DNA of 64,000 nucleotides. Origin: Pseudomonas lini. GTDB taxonomy: Bacteria > Pseudomonadota > Gammaproteobacteria > Pseudomonadales > Pseudomonadaceae. Location: the NCBI RefSeq assembly GCF_001042905.1, contig NZ_JYLB01000008.1, forward strand, positions 124,001-188,000, read 5' to 3'. Numbering within the stretch: the first letter of the stretch is position 1; every line of letters begins with the position of its first letter. Shown here piece after piece: positions 26,501-34,464 of this stretch. Under the pieces are notes generated by a model, which was not told where the DNA came from, searched no databases, and was given only the letters and a program-made list of their open reading frames with translations. Both the position numbers and the translations under genes were made by a program.

Positions 26501-27391
26501 GTTGAGCGCCAGATTGTTGATCTGGATCGGATTGCGCTCGGCATAGGCGCCCTTGAGTTGCGGCGCGTTCAAACGAATCGCGGCGCGTTGCAGGGTGCCC
26601 TTGCTCCAGTTCACCCAGAGCTCGCCACCGGCCTTGATCTCGGAGAAGTTCCATTGCTGGGTCAGGCGCTCGGGCAACCATTTCGACCAATCACTCTGCG
26701 GCAGGCTCAGGTAAGCGTCCGCTTCGCCGTCCTTCCATTGAGCAGCGTGCAAACGGGTGCGCAGGCTCATCGCCACCGGCTGGCCGTCGGGCAGGGTCAA
26801 ACGGGCATCGAGCCGCTGGCGGGATGGACCGGTTTTCAGATTCAGGCCGACGTACGTCAGGGTCAGCGGCGACTCCCCCAGCGGCTGCAAGGTGATCTGG
26901 CTGTCGAGTACCGACAGCTGCTGGACCCTCTGCATGCGATTGAGCAACTGCTCCGGGTCCAGCGGCTGGTCTTGCTGCACCGGCAACCCTTCCAGCGCCC
27001 AATGACCGTCTTCGCCTTCCTTGAGGCTGATCTTCAGGCCGTTGAGTTCCAGGTGTGCGATGCGCACTTCGCGCGCCAGCAGGCTGGCCCAGAGATCCGG
27101 CACCGCGCGCACCTGATCCAGGCGCAAGGCATTGGAACCCTCGCCGACCATCACGTCATGGGCCAGCAGAACCGGAGCGAGGCCGCTCCAGTTGCCTTCC
27201 AGCTTGCCGATCTGCAGGGGCATGCCCAAGGCAACGCTGGCGTTGTCTTCGACGTCGGCACGGTACTCGGCCACCAGCGGCGTCAGCTCCCGGCCGAGGC
27301 TGACAAACAGCGCCATCAGCACCAAAACCAACGCACACAGGCCCAGACCCCAGCGGGTCAGTGCGGCCAAAATGCGTGTCAGACGGTCCAT
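23588..27391 (-). CDS. yhdP: AsmA-like envelope protein YhdP
   Basis: YhdP is a very large inner-membrane-anchored protein of the AsmA-like group, implicated in moving phospholipid to the outer membrane. The 1267-aa product begins MDRLTRILAALTRWGLG (ATG 27391), with one transmembrane helix at about residues 12-35 and a long periplasmic beta-groove domain (DUF3971-type, then an AsmA C-terminal region around IDFRPAATDDSKF and FGLLNFNSIGRRLRLDFSDLFGKG). Seven codons upstream are open but lie closer to the rng end. With mlaFEDCB in the same window, both forward and reverse lipid-traffic systems are represented. Confidence 0.93.
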   Translation of the reverse strand: MDRLTRILAALTRWGLGLCALVLVLMALFVSLGRELTPLVAEYRADVEDNASVALGMPLQIGKLEGNWSGLAPVLLAHDVMVGEGSNALRLDQVRAVPDLWASLLAREVRIAHLELNGLKISLKEGEDGHWALEGLPVQQDQPLDPEQLLNRMQRVQQLSVLDSQITLQPLGESPLTLTYVGLNLKTGPSRQRLDARLTLPDGQPVAMSLRTRLHAAQWKDGEADAYLSLPQSDWSKWLPERLTQQWNFSEIKAGGELWVNWSKGTLQRAAIRLNAPQLKGAYAERNPIQINNLALNGYFQRSSTGVLVTLDSLAMSLGDTRWESKLQFQQTAATDKVPELLHLQADRLDLTPLTPLLNALGPLPEGVATAVERLKVTGVLRNVLIDFRPAATDDSKFSFAANLEKVGFDAYRGAPAVRNVSGSISGDLGQGELRMDSKDFSLHLDPIFAKPWQYIQANARLTWKLDKERFTLISPYLKVLGEEGKIAGDFLIRLHFDHTQEDYMDLRVGLVDGDGRYTAKYLPTVLSPGLDEWLRTAILKGAVDEGFFQYQGSLNHGAAETARSISLFFKVHDAELAFQPGWPHVSKVSGDVFIEDSGVRILASKGQLLDTQVRDVYVNIPRVPPGQSSHLFLDGAFDGGLGDGLKILQEAPIGTAETFAGWEGEGELQGKLKLDIPLVKGEQPKILVDFKTAKARLKLSEPTLELTQLKGDFRFDSTKGLSGQKITARAFDKPVTAQIFAEGSPGKLNTRVAASGEVEVKKLTEWLNVTQPLPVTGMIPYQLQLNLDGADSQLMVSSNLKGVAVDLPAPFGMAADVGRDTVFRMTLQGAERRYWATYGELASFTFAAPTGDFADGRGELFLGGGSAVLPGAKGLRVRGVLSELDVAPWQDLVTKYAGQDPGGSAKQLLSGADLKIGKLSGFGTTLDQASVQLARKPAAWALQLDSQQAKGSVAIPDAKAAPIAVNLQYVRLPARDPTALADENSPDPLATVDPTKIPALDVTINQLFQGPDLVGAWHLKVRPTAKGVAFNALDLGLKGILLRGSGGWEGTPGNSGSWYKGRVSGRNLADVLKGWGFAPSVTSEEFHMDVDGRWPGSPAWLATKRFSGSLDASLNKGQFVEVEGSAQALRVFGLLNFNSIGRRLRLDFSDLFGKGLSYDRVKGLLVASNGVYVTREPILLTGPSSNVELNGTLDLVGDQVDAKLLVTLPVTNNLPIAALIVGAPAVGGALFLIDKLIGDRVARFASVKYTVKGPWKEPKITFDKPF

Positions 27392-27466
27392 GTCAGTTGG
27401 CTCCCATGGCAAAAATACTGCAAAAAGCTGAGGCCAGCCGTTCTAGTGGAGTTGAAACACAACGAT

Positions 27467-28924
27467 TCAGAGCAACACCACGTCGTATTGTTCCTGGGAA
27501 TACATGGTTTCCACCTGGAACCGAATAGTGCGTCCGATAAAGCCTTCGAGCTCGGCGACGTTGCCCGACTCTTCGTCGAGCAAACGGTCGACCACTTTCT
27601 GATTCGCCAGCACCCGGTAGCCTTCGGCCTGATAAGCCCGGGCCTCACGCAGGATTTCGCGGAAGATCTCGTAGCACACGGTTTCCGGAGTCTTGAGTTT
27701 GCCGCGACCCTGGCAGCTGCTGCACGGTTCGCACAGCACTTGCTCAAGACTTTCGCGGGTGCGCTTGCGGGTCATCTGTACCAGGCCCAACTCGGTGATG
27801 CCGATGATGTTGGTCTTGGCGTGATCGCGTTCCAGTTGCTTCTCGAGCGTGCGCAACACCTGACGCTGATGCTCTTCATCTTCCATATCGATGAAGTCGA
27901 TGATGATGATCCCGCCCAGGTTACGCAGGCGCAGCTGACGGGCAATGGCGGTGGCGGCTTCGAGGTTGGTCTTGAAGATGGTTTCTTCGAGGTTGCGATG
28001 ACCGACGAAGGCCCCGGTATTGACGTCGATGGTGCTCATGGCTTCCGCCGGATCGACCACCAGATAACCGCCGGATTTGAGCGGCACCTTGCGTTCCAGG
28101 GCTTTCTGGATTTCGTCTTCGACGCCATATAAGTCGAAGATCGGCCGTTCACCTGGGTAATGCTCCAGACGGTCGGCGATTTCCGGCATCAGTTCGGCGA
28201 CGAACTGCGTGGTTTTCTGGAAAGTTTCCCGCGAATCGATGCGGATCTTCTCGATCTTCGGGCTCACCAGATCGCGCAAGGTACGCAGCGCGAGGCCGAG
28301 GTCTTCGTAGATCACACTCGGCGCGCTGATGGTCTTGATCTGTTCGTTGATCTGGTCCCAGAGCCTGCGCAGGTAGCGGATGTCCATGAGGATTTCATCG
28401 GCCCCGGCCCCTTCGGCAGCAGTGCGCAGAATAAAACCGCCGGCTTCCTTGATGCCTTCTTTGGCCACGCAGTCGGTGACCACTTGCTTGAGGCGTTCAC
28501 GCTCGGCTTCGTCCTCGATCTTCAGGGAAATACCAACGTGGGCGGTGCGCGGCATGTACACCAGATAGCGCGACGGAATCGACAGTTGCGTGGTAAGGCG
28601 TGCGCCTTTGGAGCCGATCGGGTCCTTGGTGACTTGCACCACCAGGCTTTGACCTTCATGAACCAGCGCGCTGATGCTTTCCACCGTCGGGCCTTCGCGA
28701 AGGGAAATCTCCGAGGCATGAATGAACGCTGCGCGATCCAGCCCGATATCGACGAAGGCCGCCTGCATGCCCGGCAATACCCGCACGACCTTGCCTTTAT
28801 AGATGTTGCCGACGATCCCGCGCTTTTGCGTGCGCTCGACGTGGACCTCTTGCAGGACACCGTTTTCGACCACCGCCACGCGCGATTCCATCGGCGTGAT
28901 GTTGATCAGGATCTCTTCACTCAT
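27467..28924 (-). CDS. rng: Ribonuclease G
   Basis: RNase G is an endoribonuclease that matures the 5' end of 16S rRNA and degrades some mRNAs. The 485-aa protein starts MSEEILINITPMES at 28924. It has an S1 RNA-binding domain (about 35-115; GIVGNIYKGKVVRVLPGMQAAFVDIG), the catalytic DNase I-like domain with VDVNTGAFVG-type aspartates (STIDVNTG and IIIIDFIDME), and the Zn-link motif CEPCSSCQGRG. It lacks the long C-terminal scaffold of RNase E, as expected. It is also known as cafA and is linked to the mre genes. Confidence 0.96.
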   Translation of the reverse strand: MSEEILINITPMESRVAVVENGVLQEVHVERTQKRGIVGNIYKGKVVRVLPGMQAAFVDIGLDRAAFIHASEISLREGPTVESISALVHEGQSLVVQVTKDPIGSKGARLTTQLSIPSRYLVYMPRTAHVGISLKIEDEAERERLKQVVTDCVAKEGIKEAGGFILRTAAEGAGADEILMDIRYLRRLWDQINEQIKTISAPSVIYEDLGLALRTLRDLVSPKIEKIRIDSRETFQKTTQFVAELMPEIADRLEHYPGERPIFDLYGVEDEIQKALERKVPLKSGGYLVVDPAEAMSTIDVNTGAFVGHRNLEETIFKTNLEAATAIARQLRLRNLGGIIIIDFIDMEDEEHQRQVLRTLEKQLERDHAKTNIIGITELGLVQMTRKRTRESLEQVLCEPCSSCQGRGKLKTPETVCYEIFREILREARAYQAEGYRVLANQKVVDRLLDEESGNVAELEGFIGRTIRFQVETMYSQEQYDVVLL

Positions 28925-28981
28925 GGCAGGGTCTCGTTCAGGCATGTTCACGATAATGGCCGCATCTTGTCAGTACGACGC

Positions 28982-29578
28982 TCAGCGCGCGTTAAGGGTT
29001 TGCCAACAGGGTATGCCGAAATGGCCGAGCAGCTCGCAGGTTTCGCACAGCGGCAATCCGACCACCGCCGAATAACTGCCGTTGAGCCCGGCGACGAACA
29101 CCGCGCCCAGCCCTTGAATCCCGTAGCCGCCAGCCTTGTCCCGAGGTTCGCCGCTGGCCCAGTAGGCCGCCGCTTCGTCGCGGTCGATATTGCGAAAACG
29201 CACCAGGCTGCGCACCACCAAAGACTCGCAGCGCTCGCCATCGCGCACCGCAATCGCTGTCAGCACTTCATGTTCGCGCCCGGACAACAGCATAAGCATG
29301 GCGCATGCGTCGGCTTCGTCCACCGGCTTGCCGAGAATTTTCCCGTCCAGCACTACGGCGGTGTCGGCACCCAGCACGCAGAAATCGGCGTCGGACACGA
29401 CCGTCCCGTGCCCGGCCTCGGCCTTGCCGCGCGCCAGACGCTCGACATAGGCCGATGGGCATTCTTCAGGTAAAGGGGTTTCATCGATGTCCGCGCTGAT
29501 GACGGAGAACGACACGCCGATCTGCGTGAGCAGTTCACGCCGACGCGGCGAGCCTGAGGCGAGGTACAGCTGCTTCAT
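28982..29578 (-). CDS. maf: Maf-family nucleotide pyrophosphatase (dTTP/UTP type)
   Basis: Maf proteins hydrolyse non-canonical or specific nucleotides; the YhdE branch acts on dTTP and UTP and is linked to cell division arrest. The 198-aa protein has the signature LASGSPRRRELL at the N-terminus and the conserved ADTAVVLDGKILGKP and GYGIQGLG segments. The ATG at 29578 is chosen over the TTG one codon earlier because GGGAG lies eight bases upstream. It sits between mreD and rng. Confidence 0.94.
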   Translation of the reverse strand: MKQLYLASGSPRRRELLTQIGVSFSVISADIDETPLPEECPSAYVERLARGKAEAGHGTVVSDADFCVLGADTAVVLDGKILGKPVDEADACAMLMLLSGREHEVLTAIAVRDGERCESLVVRSLVRFRNIDRDEAAAYWASGEPRDKAGGYGIQGLGAVFVAGLNGSYSAVVGLPLCETCELLGHFGIPCWQTLNAR

Positions 29579-29596
29579 CAAGACATCTCCCTGCTA

Positions 29597-29642
29597 GTGC
29601 CCTGTCTCACAAATACTGTTCCTTTTTGGCGAGACAGGGCAC
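29597..29642 (-). terminator. Inverted repeat between mreD and maf
   Basis: GTGCCCTGTCTC (29597-29608) and GAGACAGGGCAC (29631-29642) are perfect 12-base arms around a 22-base loop. No T-run follows on the minus strand, so it may be a processing site or a weak terminator. Confidence 0.5.
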
Positions 29643-29667
29643 CGGCGCGAGCACATGCCTGACCGAA

Positions 29668-30159
29668 TTAATTGATTTTGTAGCGTCGACGCAAACCGCG
29701 CAAACCGTAGCTGATCCATGGCCAGAGCAACGCGCTGACCAGTGCCGGCAACACCAGCGCGAGGGTCGGCTGACGATTGCCGGTCAGGGCGCTCAGCCAC
29801 AACTGAACCAGTTGGGCGAGGCCGAAGATCACCAGGATCACCAGGCTCTGTTGCCACATCGGGAACATGCGCAGGCGCTGTTGCAGCGACAGCACCAGGA
29901 AGGTAATGAGCGTGAGGATCAACGCGTTCTGGCCCAGCAACGTGCCATACAGCACGTCTTCGGCCAGCCCCAGGCACCAGGCGGTCACCATGCCGACTTT
30001 CTGCGGCAGGGCCAACGCCCAGAAGGCCAACAGCAAGGCCAGCCACAGAGGACGCAGGATTTCCATGAACTGCGGCAATGGCGAAACGCTGAGCAGCATG
30101 CCAATGGCGAAGGTCAACCAGACCATCCAGCCGTTTCGGGAGGAAGTTGCACCGCCCAT
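29668..30159 (-). CDS. mreD: Rod shape-determining protein MreD
   Basis: MreD is an inner-membrane protein of the elongasome that links MreB filaments to MreC and wall synthases. The 163-aa protein has about five hydrophobic spans and the MreD segment WLTFAIGMLLSVSPLPQFM. Its ATG shares one base with the mreC stop (TAATG). It follows mreB and mreC in the standard order. Confidence 0.93.
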   Translation of the reverse strand: MGGATSSRNGWMVWLTFAIGMLLSVSPLPQFMEILRPLWLALLLAFWALALPQKVGMVTAWCLGLAEDVLYGTLLGQNALILTLITFLVLSLQQRLRMFPMWQQSLVILVIFGLAQLVQLWLSALTGNRQPTLALVLPALVSALLWPWISYGLRGLRRRYKIN

Positions 30160-31307
30160 TATTCTCTTCCCCCAGTGGTAGCCGGCGCGGAGACAGGCGG
30201 TTTGGCAGCAGGCTTCACGGCAGCGGGCTGAGCCGCCGGTGGTTTGGCGGCGGCTGGTGCCGACGCGGGTGGCTTGCTGGCAGCATGGGCAGCGGCCGGT
30301 TTTGCCGGGGTCGCGGCAGCAGGTGCGACAGCAGGCGCAGCGGCCGGAACAGCCGGAGCAGCGACCGCAGCCGGTATCACCGACACGGCAGGTTTGGGCA
30401 CGGTTGCTGGAATGATCGGCCCACCGCCGTGCTGGTCTAGCGCTTCCTGAGCCTGGGCGGCTTCGTTGGCGCGTTCCTCAGGCGTGCGGCCATCACTGAA
30501 CACCAACAGCAGATAACGGCTGCGGTTCAACGCGGCGGTCGGCACCGCACGAACGATGGCAAATGGCTGACCGGAATCGTGAATCACTTCCTTGACCGTC
30601 GCCACCGGGTAACCCGCAGGGAAACGCTGGCCAAGACCGGAGCTGACCAGCAGATCGCCTTCCTTAATGTCGGCGGTATCAGCCACATGCCGCAGCTCAA
30701 GGCGTTCCGGGTTGCCGGTGCCGCTGGCAATCGCCCGCAGACCGTTACGGTTCACCTGCACTGGGATGCTGTGGGTGGTGTCAGTCAGCAACAGTACGCG
30801 AGAGGTGTACGGCATCAACTCCACCACCTGCCCCATCAGGCCGCGGGCATCGAGCACCGGCTGACCGAGGACCACGCCGTCGCGCTCACCTTTATTGATG
30901 ATGATGCGATGGGTAAAGGGGTTGGGGTCCATGCCGATCAACTCGGCCACTTCGACCTTTTCGTTGACCAGCGCGGAAGAGTTGAGCAACTCGCGCAGCC
31001 GAACGTTCTGCTCGGTGAGGGCGGCCAGCTTTTGCATGCGCCCCTGCAACAGCAGGTTTTCGGTTTTGAGTTTTTCGTTTTCGGCGACCAGTTCGGTCCG
31101 GCTGCCGAATTGGCTGGCCACACCTTGCCATAGCCGCTGCGGTAGATCGGTGATCCAGTAAGACTGCATCAGCACCAGCGACATTTGGCTACGCACTGGC
31201 TTGAGCAGTGTGAAGCGGGCATCGACCACCATCAGCGCGACCGATAGCACGGCCAGCACCAACAAGCGCACGCCCAGTGAGGGGCCTTTGGTGAAAAGCG
31301 GTTTAAT
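30159..31307 (-). CDS. mreC: Rod shape-determining protein MreC
   Basis: MreC is a bitopic periplasmic scaffold protein of the rod-shape complex. It has a transmembrane helix near the N-terminus, a coiled coil (about 65-115; AENEKLKTENLLLQGRMQKLAAL), the beta domain, and an Ala/Pro-rich low-complexity tail of about 80 residues. The start is odd. The conventional first start codon is a GTG at 31271 with no ribosome site; the strong GGGAGGAG at about 31313-31320 is instead correctly placed for an ATT at 31307, giving IKPLFTKGPSLG upstream and a product of 382 aa. I use the ATT start; the shorter 370-aa version is the alternative. Confidence 0.9.
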   Translation of the reverse strand: MKPLFTKGPSLGVRLLVLAVLSVALMVVDARFTLLKPVRSQMSLVLMQSYWITDLPQRLWQGVASQFGSRTELVAENEKLKTENLLLQGRMQKLAALTEQNVRLRELLNSSALVNEKVEVAELIGMDPNPFTHRIIINKGERDGVVLGQPVLDARGLMGQVVELMPYTSRVLLLTDTTHSIPVQVNRNGLRAIASGTGNPERLELRHVADTADIKEGDLLVSSGLGQRFPAGYPVATVKEVIHDSGQPFAIVRAVPTAALNRSRYLLLVFSDGRTPEERANEAAQAQEALDQHGGGPIIPATVPKPAVSVIPAAVAAPAVPAAAPAVAPAAATPAKPAAAHAASKPPASAPAAAKPPAAQPAAVKPAAKPPVSAPATTGGRE

Positions 31308-31392
31308 AAGCCGCTCCTCCCAGGCAAATGTTCTCTTTATTCATACGGCATCAAACCGGCCTGGATGCAGACTGACAGAAGATAAACGCCAA

Positions 31393-31418
31393 CAGGCAGC
31401 ACTGCAAAGTGCTGCCTG
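31393..31418 (-). other. Perfect 11-bp hairpin between mreB and mreC
   Basis: CAGGCAGCACT (31393-31403) pairs fully with AGTGCTGCCTG (31408-31418). The four-base loop is GCAA on the plus strand and TTGC in the minus-strand transcript. No T-run follows in the minus direction, so it fits partial termination or mRNA processing that lets mreB be made in excess of mreC and mreD. Confidence 0.6.
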
Positions 31419-31450
31419 TGCGCTCAACAGCATAGAGGCGATCCGGCGAC

Positions 31451-32488
31451 TTATTCGCTGGAAAGCAGATCCATGGTGTGTTTATCCATCATTTCCAATG
31501 CACGACCACCGCCGCGAGCAACGCAGGTCAGCGGGTCTTCGGCGACGATCACCGGCAGACCGGTTTCCTGGGCCAGTAACTTGTCGAGGTCGCGCAGCAA
31601 GGCGCCACCACCGGTCAGTACCAGGCCACGTTCGGCGATATCCGACGCCAGCTCCGGAGGCGATTGCTCCAATGCACTTTTCACAGCCTGAACGATGGTG
31701 GCCAGGGACTCTTGCAGAGCTTCCAGCACTTCATTGGAGTTCAGGGTGAATGCGCGTGGAACGCCTTCGGCCAGGTTACGGCCGCGAACATCGACTTCAC
31801 GAACTTCGCCGCCCGGGTAGGCCGTACCGATTTCCTGTTTGATACGCTCGGCGGTGGATTCGCCGATCAGGCTGCCGTAGTTGCGACGCACATAGGTGAT
31901 GATCGCTTCGTCGAAGCGGTCGCCGCCAACCCGTACGGATTCGGCATAAACCACACCGTTGAGGGAGATCAGCGCGATTTCAGTGGTACCGCCACCGATA
32001 TCGACAACCATCGAACCGCGAGCCTCTTCAACCGGCAGGCCAGCACCGATCGCAGCAGCCATCGGCTCTTCGATCAGGAATACTTCACGGGCACCGGCAC
32101 CAAGGGCCGATTCACGGATGGCACGACGCTCAACCTGGGTCGATTTGCATGGAACGCAGATCAGCACACGAGGGCTAGGCTGCAGAAAGCTGTTTTCGTG
32201 AACCTTGTTGATAAAGTACTGCAGCATTTTTTCGCAGACGCTGAAGTCGGCGATCACACCGTCCTTCATCGGACGAATGGCAGCAATGTTGCCCGGCGTA
32301 CGGCCGAGCATGCGCTTGGCCTCGGTGCCGACAGCAACGACACTTTTCTGGTTACCGTGTGTCCGAATAGCCACAACGGAGGGCTCATTCAGGACGATAC
32401 CGCGCTCGCGCACGTAAATAAGGGTGTTGGCAGTGCCCAGGTCAATGGAAAGATCGCTGGAAAACATGCCACGCAGTTTCTTGAACAT
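31451..32488 (-). CDS. mreB: Rod shape-determining protein MreB
   Basis: MreB is the bacterial actin that guides lateral wall synthesis. The 345-aa protein has phosphate-1 motif LSIDLGTANTLIYV, phosphate-2 VVDIGGGTTEIALIS and the adenosine motif LTGGGALLRDLD. The N-terminal MFKKLRGMFSSD is the amphipathic membrane-binding helix. It is the first gene of the long leftward run and is divergent from gatC across 210 bases. Confidence 0.98.
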   Translation of the reverse strand: MFKKLRGMFSSDLSIDLGTANTLIYVRERGIVLNEPSVVAIRTHGNQKSVVAVGTEAKRMLGRTPGNIAAIRPMKDGVIADFSVCEKMLQYFINKVHENSFLQPSPRVLICVPCKSTQVERRAIRESALGAGAREVFLIEEPMAAAIGAGLPVEEARGSMVVDIGGGTTEIALISLNGVVYAESVRVGGDRFDEAIITYVRRNYGSLIGESTAERIKQEIGTAYPGGEVREVDVRGRNLAEGVPRAFTLNSNEVLEALQESLATIVQAVKSALEQSPPELASDIAERGLVLTGGGALLRDLDKLLAQETGLPVIVAEDPLTCVARGGGRALEMMDKHTMDLLSSE

Positions 32489-32562
32489 GGGAAAGGGACC
32501 CTAGGCAACGCGTGGGTAAAAAAGTGCGGCAAACTCTAACAACGACAGGGATTTTGGGCAAG

Positions 32563-32586
32563 GCGCCAATATGTTAAATTGGCCGC
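32563..32586 (+). other. GCCAAT/ATTGGC hairpin in the mreB-gatC gap
   Basis: GCGCCAAT and ATTGGCCGC pair around ATGTTAA and are followed by CTTTTCTG. The hairpin lies in the divergent region and could be part of the gatC leader or overlap the mreB promoter. Confidence 0.35.
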
Positions 32587-32660
32587 TTTTCTGTGCACCA
32601 AGCACCACAATCGCGGCCCTGAGACCGTAGATATGCGGTAGTGTTCCGACAATCTAACAC

Positions 32661-32684
32661 ACGGACGCGGTCCGTTTTGTTTTC
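32661..32684 (+). terminator. Terminator-like hairpin in the gatC leader
   Basis: ACGGAC (32661-32666) pairs with GTCCGT (32670-32675) and runs into TTTTGTTTT. It has the form of an intrinsic terminator but sits only 15 bases before the gatC start, which suggests attenuation of gatCAB. Confidence 0.5.
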
Positions 32685-32698
32685 CACTGGAGAATCCC

Positions 32699-32986
32699 AT
32701 GGCGCTTGAACGCTCCGACGTGGAAAAAATCGCTCATTTGGCCTGCCTTGGCCTCAATGATGCCGATCTTCCACACATCACTTCGGCCCTGAACAGCATT
32801 CTCGGGCTGGTCGACGAAATGCAAGCGGTCAATACCGACGGTATCGAGCCGCTGGCCCACCCACTGGAAGCCAGCCAGCGCCTGCGTGCAGACGTCGTGA
32901 CCGAAACCAATCATCGCGAGGCCTATCAGTCCATCGCACCAGCGGTCGAAAACGGCCTGTATCTGGTTCCGAAAGTCATCGACTAA
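32699..32986 (+). CDS. gatC: Glu/Asp-tRNA amidotransferase subunit C
   Basis: GatC is the small structural subunit of the GatCAB amidotransferase, which makes Gln-tRNA and/or Asn-tRNA by transamidation. The 95-aa protein starts MALERSDVEKIAHLACLGL, with GGAG upstream. HPLEASQRLRADVVTE is the conserved belt that wraps GatA and GatB. gatA follows after 16 bases. Its role in pseudomonads is mainly Asn-tRNA formation, an established point not shown by the sequence. Confidence 0.95.
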   Translation: MALERSDVEKIAHLACLGLNDADLPHITSALNSILGLVDEMQAVNTDGIEPLAHPLEASQRLRADVVTETNHREAYQSIAPAVENGLYLVPKVID

Positions 32987-33002
32987 AGGGAAAGAGCCTG
33001 CA

Positions 33003-34454
33003 ATGCATCAATTGACTCTGGCCGAGATCGCCCGCGGACTCGCCGATAAAAAGTTTTCTTCCGAAGAGCTGACCAAAGTCCTGCTGGCGCGTATCGCCCA
33101 GCTCGACCCGCAGCTCAACAGTTTCATCAGCCTCACCGAAGACCTGGCGCTCCAGCAGGCGAAAGCCGCTGACGCTCGTCGGGCCAATGGTGAGAGCGGC
33201 GCCCTGCTCGGCGCGCCTATCGCCCACAAAGACCTGTTCTGCACCCAGGGCATCCGCACCAGCTGCGGCTCGAAGATGCTCGACAACTTCAAAGCACCGT
33301 ACGACGCCACCGTGGTCGCCAAACTGGCTGCTGCCGGGGCCGTGACCCTGGGCAAGACCAACATGGACGAATTCGCCATGGGGTCGGCCAACGAGTCGAG
33401 CTACTACGGCGCGGTGAAAAACCCGTGGAACCTGGAACACGTTCCGGGCGGCTCGTCTGGCGGTTCGGCTGCTGCGGTTGCCGCTCGTCTGTTGCCAGCG
33501 GCGACGGGCACCGACACTGGCGGTTCGATTCGTCAGCCCGCCGCGCTGACCAACCTCACCGGCCTGAAACCGACGTACGGTCGCGTTTCGCGCTGGGGCA
33601 TGATCGCCTACGCGTCCAGCCTCGATCAGGGTGGCCCATTGGCCCGCACCGCCGAAGACTGCGCGATCCTGCTGCAAGGCATGGCCGGTTTCGACCCGCA
33701 GGACTCCACCAGCATCGATGAGCCCGTGCCTGATTACAGCGCCGGCCTCAACGGTTCGCTGCAAGGCCTGCGCATCGGCGTGCCGAAGGAATACTTCAGC
33801 GCCGGTCTGGACCCACGTATCGCCGACCTGGTCATGGCCAGCGTTGAAGAGCTGAAAAAGCTCGGCGCCGTGGTCAAGGAAATCAGCCTGCCGAACATGC
33901 AGCACGCCATCCCTGCGTACTACGTGATCGCCCCGGCGGAAGCGTCTTCCAACCTGTCGCGTTTCGACGGCGTGCGTTTCGGCTATCGCTGCGAAGACCC
34001 GAAAAACCTGGAAGACCTGTACAAGCGTTCCCGTGGCGAAGGTTTCGGCCCGGAAGTGCAGCGCCGGATCATGGTCGGTGCCTACGCGCTGTCGGCCGGT
34101 TACTACGACGCCTACTACCTGAAGGCGCAGAAAATCCGTCGCCTGATCAAGAACGACTTCATGGCTGCCTTTAATGAGGTCGACATCATCCTCGGCCCAA
34201 CCACGCCGAACCCGGCCTGGAAGCTCGGCGCCAAGAACAGCGACCCGGTCGCTGCGTACCTGGAAGACGTCTACACCATCACCGCCAACCTCGCCGGTCT
34301 GCCGGGCTTGTCCATGCCAGCAGGTTTTGTCGATGGGCTGCCGGTCGGCGTGCAGTTACTCGCTCCGTATTTCCAGGAAGGCCGCCTGTTGAACGTTGCC
34401 CATCAGTATCAGTTAAACACTGACTGGCACACCCGCACCCCAACCGGCTTCTGA
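33003..34454 (+). CDS. gatA: Glu/Asp-tRNA amidotransferase subunit A
   Basis: GatA is the amidase subunit that frees ammonia from glutamine for GatB. The 483-aa amidase-signature protein has the Lys-cisSer-Ser triad in APIAHKDLF, GGSSGGSAAAVAA and TDTGGSIRQPAAL. The start MHQLTLAEIARGL has AAGAG upstream. It sits between gatC and gatB with short gaps. Confidence 0.97.
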   Translation: MHQLTLAEIARGLADKKFSSEELTKVLLARIAQLDPQLNSFISLTEDLALQQAKAADARRANGESGALLGAPIAHKDLFCTQGIRTSCGSKMLDNFKAPYDATVVAKLAAAGAVTLGKTNMDEFAMGSANESSYYGAVKNPWNLEHVPGGSSGGSAAAVAARLLPAATGTDTGGSIRQPAALTNLTGLKPTYGRVSRWGMIAYASSLDQGGPLARTAEDCAILLQGMAGFDPQDSTSIDEPVPDYSAGLNGSLQGLRIGVPKEYFSAGLDPRIADLVMASVEELKKLGAVVKEISLPNMQHAIPAYYVIAPAEASSNLSRFDGVRFGYRCEDPKNLEDLYKRSRGEGFGPEVQRRIMVGAYALSAGYYDAYYLKAQKIRRLIKNDFMAAFNEVDIILGPTTPNPAWKLGAKNSDPVAAYLEDVYTITANLAGLPGLSMPAGFVDGLPVGVQLLAPYFQEGRLLNVAHQYQLNTDWHTRTPTGF

Positions 34455-34464
34455 GGAGAAACAC

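Noticed and set aside
25217..28132. A 971-codon open frame on the plus strand across yhdP and rng
   Set aside because: It is the antisense shadow of two well-supported genes in high-GC DNA, with low-complexity His/Gln/Arg-rich translation and no family motifs or ribosome site.
30170..30450. Ala/Pro-rich tail of MreC suspected as a frameshift
   Set aside because: Frame, stop and overlap with mreD are intact; low-complexity C-terminal tails are seen in other pseudomonad MreC proteins.
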